DNA from: Candidatus Woesearchaeota archaeon
GTDB lineage: Archaea > Nanobdellota > Nanobdellia > Woesearchaeales > JAHWIC01
NCBI GenBank assembly: GCA_019322805.1
Contig: JAHWIC010000017.1
Location: forward strand, 1-28,649
DNA length: 28,649 nucleotides
Reading direction: 5' to 3'
A program made the position numbers and the translations under genes. Of the stretch, positions 28,025 through 28,649 are shown in pieces. The notes beneath the pieces are model-generated. The model ran no database searches, was not told the DNA's origin, and was given only the letters and a program-made list of their open reading frames with translations. How positions within the stretch are numbered: the first letter of the stretch is position 1; each line of letters starts with the position of its first letter.

Positions 28025-28649
28025 CTCTCTTCCCCACGATAGAACTTAGCAGCATCCTCAGGCATCACAGAATTAATAATAGCGCCAGAGCTGAACTCAA
28101 AACCAGCCCATGCGGCAATCCTTGGGCAGAGCTCTATATGGAAATGCAGGTCCTCATCAGCAGGAGCATACTGTAAATAATAATTATAAGACACATTCAA
28201 TTCCTTTAATCTCATCAGTATCTTCTGCATTATCTCAGCCAAATCATCAAGTTCTTTATCCTCGAACTCATTCAAGCCTTTAACATGCCTTTTAGGAAAA
28301 ACCCAGATCTCAAAATTAAACCTTGAGGCATATGGTGTAAATGCAGCCATTGTTTCATTTTCAAAACATCTTCTAAAGCTGTCCTTCTCAATATTTATGA
28401 TATCACAGTAAGGGCAGTGCTCGTATTTCTTAACAGCTTTAACCTTTTCTTTTATTGTTTCAGGAACAATACCGATTGCTGCAAGCTGGGTATGGGAGTG
28501 TATCAGAGAAGTGCCAGCTGCTCTGCCGTGATTCTTAAAGATTATAACATACTTTATGTTGTCCGATTTACTTAACTCGTCTATTCTCTGCCTGTAAACC
28601 CCGAAAACCTGCTTTATCCTTTCCTTAGGCAAATCCCATAGCTGTTTTT
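28021..28649 (-). CDS. galT: Galactose-1-phosphate uridylyltransferase (partial, 5' end outside window)
   Basis: The frame is open to the right edge (KQLWDLPKERIKQVFGVYRQRI), so a TTG at 28632 is not the true start and at least 100 N-terminal residues are missing. HIT-superfamily fold: GTSLIHSHTQLAA holds the catalytic HxHxQ (Ser where Pro is usual), the zinc-type CPYC pair (EHCPYCDII), FNFEIWVFPKRH, and the C-terminal HFHIELCPRI. It exchanges UDP between glucose and galactose 1-phosphates, or related sugars. No other sugar-nucleotide gene is in view to narrow its role. Confidence 0.92.
   Translation of the reverse strand, partial: KQLWDLPKERIKQVFGVYRQRIDELSKSDNIKYVIIFKNHGRAAGTSLIHSHTQLAAIGIVPETIKEKVKAVKKYEHCPYCDIINIEKDSFRRCFENETMAAFTPYASRFNFEIWVFPKRHVKGLNEFEDKELDDLAEIMQKILMRLKELNVSYNYYLQYAPADEDLHFHIELCPRIAAWAGFEFSSGAIINSVMPEDAAKFYRGEES

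Overview
The window reads as a chromosome segment of an AT-rich archaeon. Evidence: archaeal promoters (A-rich BRE plus TTTAWATA-type TATA box about 25 nt upstream of many start codons, implying leaderless or short-leader mRNAs), GGTG/GGAG Shine-Dalgarno sites inside operons, a type 2 methionine aminopeptidase, a bacterio-opsin-activator type regulator (HTH_10), a DUF134 regulator with MinD-ferredoxin ATPases, and many short unknown genes. A DPANN-like lineage is plausible from the content but is inference; no rRNA or tRNA gene is present to place it.

Layout. (1) 1-3180, minus strand: DUF134/zinc-ribbon regulator, MinD-type ATPase with two inserted 4Fe-4S motifs, J-domain protein, SAM methyltransferase, and a second MinD-type ATPase running off the left edge. 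Overlaps suggest one transcript, probably for metal or Fe-S cofactor handling. (2) 3247-4807: a secreted lipoprotein serpin and a small unknown gene. (3) 4860-14531: HTH_10 regulator followed by a histidine operon hisI, hisG, hisD, hisC, HAD, hisB, hisH::HAD fusion, hisF, HAD, hisA. hisE is not in the window, whereas three HAD phosphatase domains are. One 17-bp operator-like palindrome occurs three times, once at the regulator's own promoter and twice around the TATA box of the his operon. The larger gaps in the operon hold hairpin-rich elements, one of which is repeated almost exactly 9 kb away.

(4) 14565-16667: two small unknown genes, the second copy of the structured repeat, a membrane-anchored Cys-rich protein and a CheD-like protein. 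(5) 16737-18917: a Fic/Doc plus ribbon-helix-helix (RHH) module behind three palindromes, then a histidyl-tRNA synthetase with an N-terminal RHH DNA-binding domain. (6) 18955-21366: small membrane proteins, an acidic repeat protein and an unknown protein. (7) 21422-24172: YhhQ-type queuosine-precursor transporter, a methyltransferase, and a bacterial-type tRNA-guanine transglycosylase; together these suggest salvage of a queuosine base. (8) 24312-26302: three-gene operon of unknown proteins. (9) 26308-28649: methionine aminopeptidase, TauE/SafE permease and a partial galactose-1-phosphate uridylyltransferase.

The most distinctive theme is histidine metabolism: an operator-bearing his operon with extra HAD phosphatases, a HisH-HAD fusion and structured intergenic RNA or DNA, with a histidyl-tRNA synthetase nearby that seems able to bind DNA. 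Whether these form one regulatory circuit is inference.
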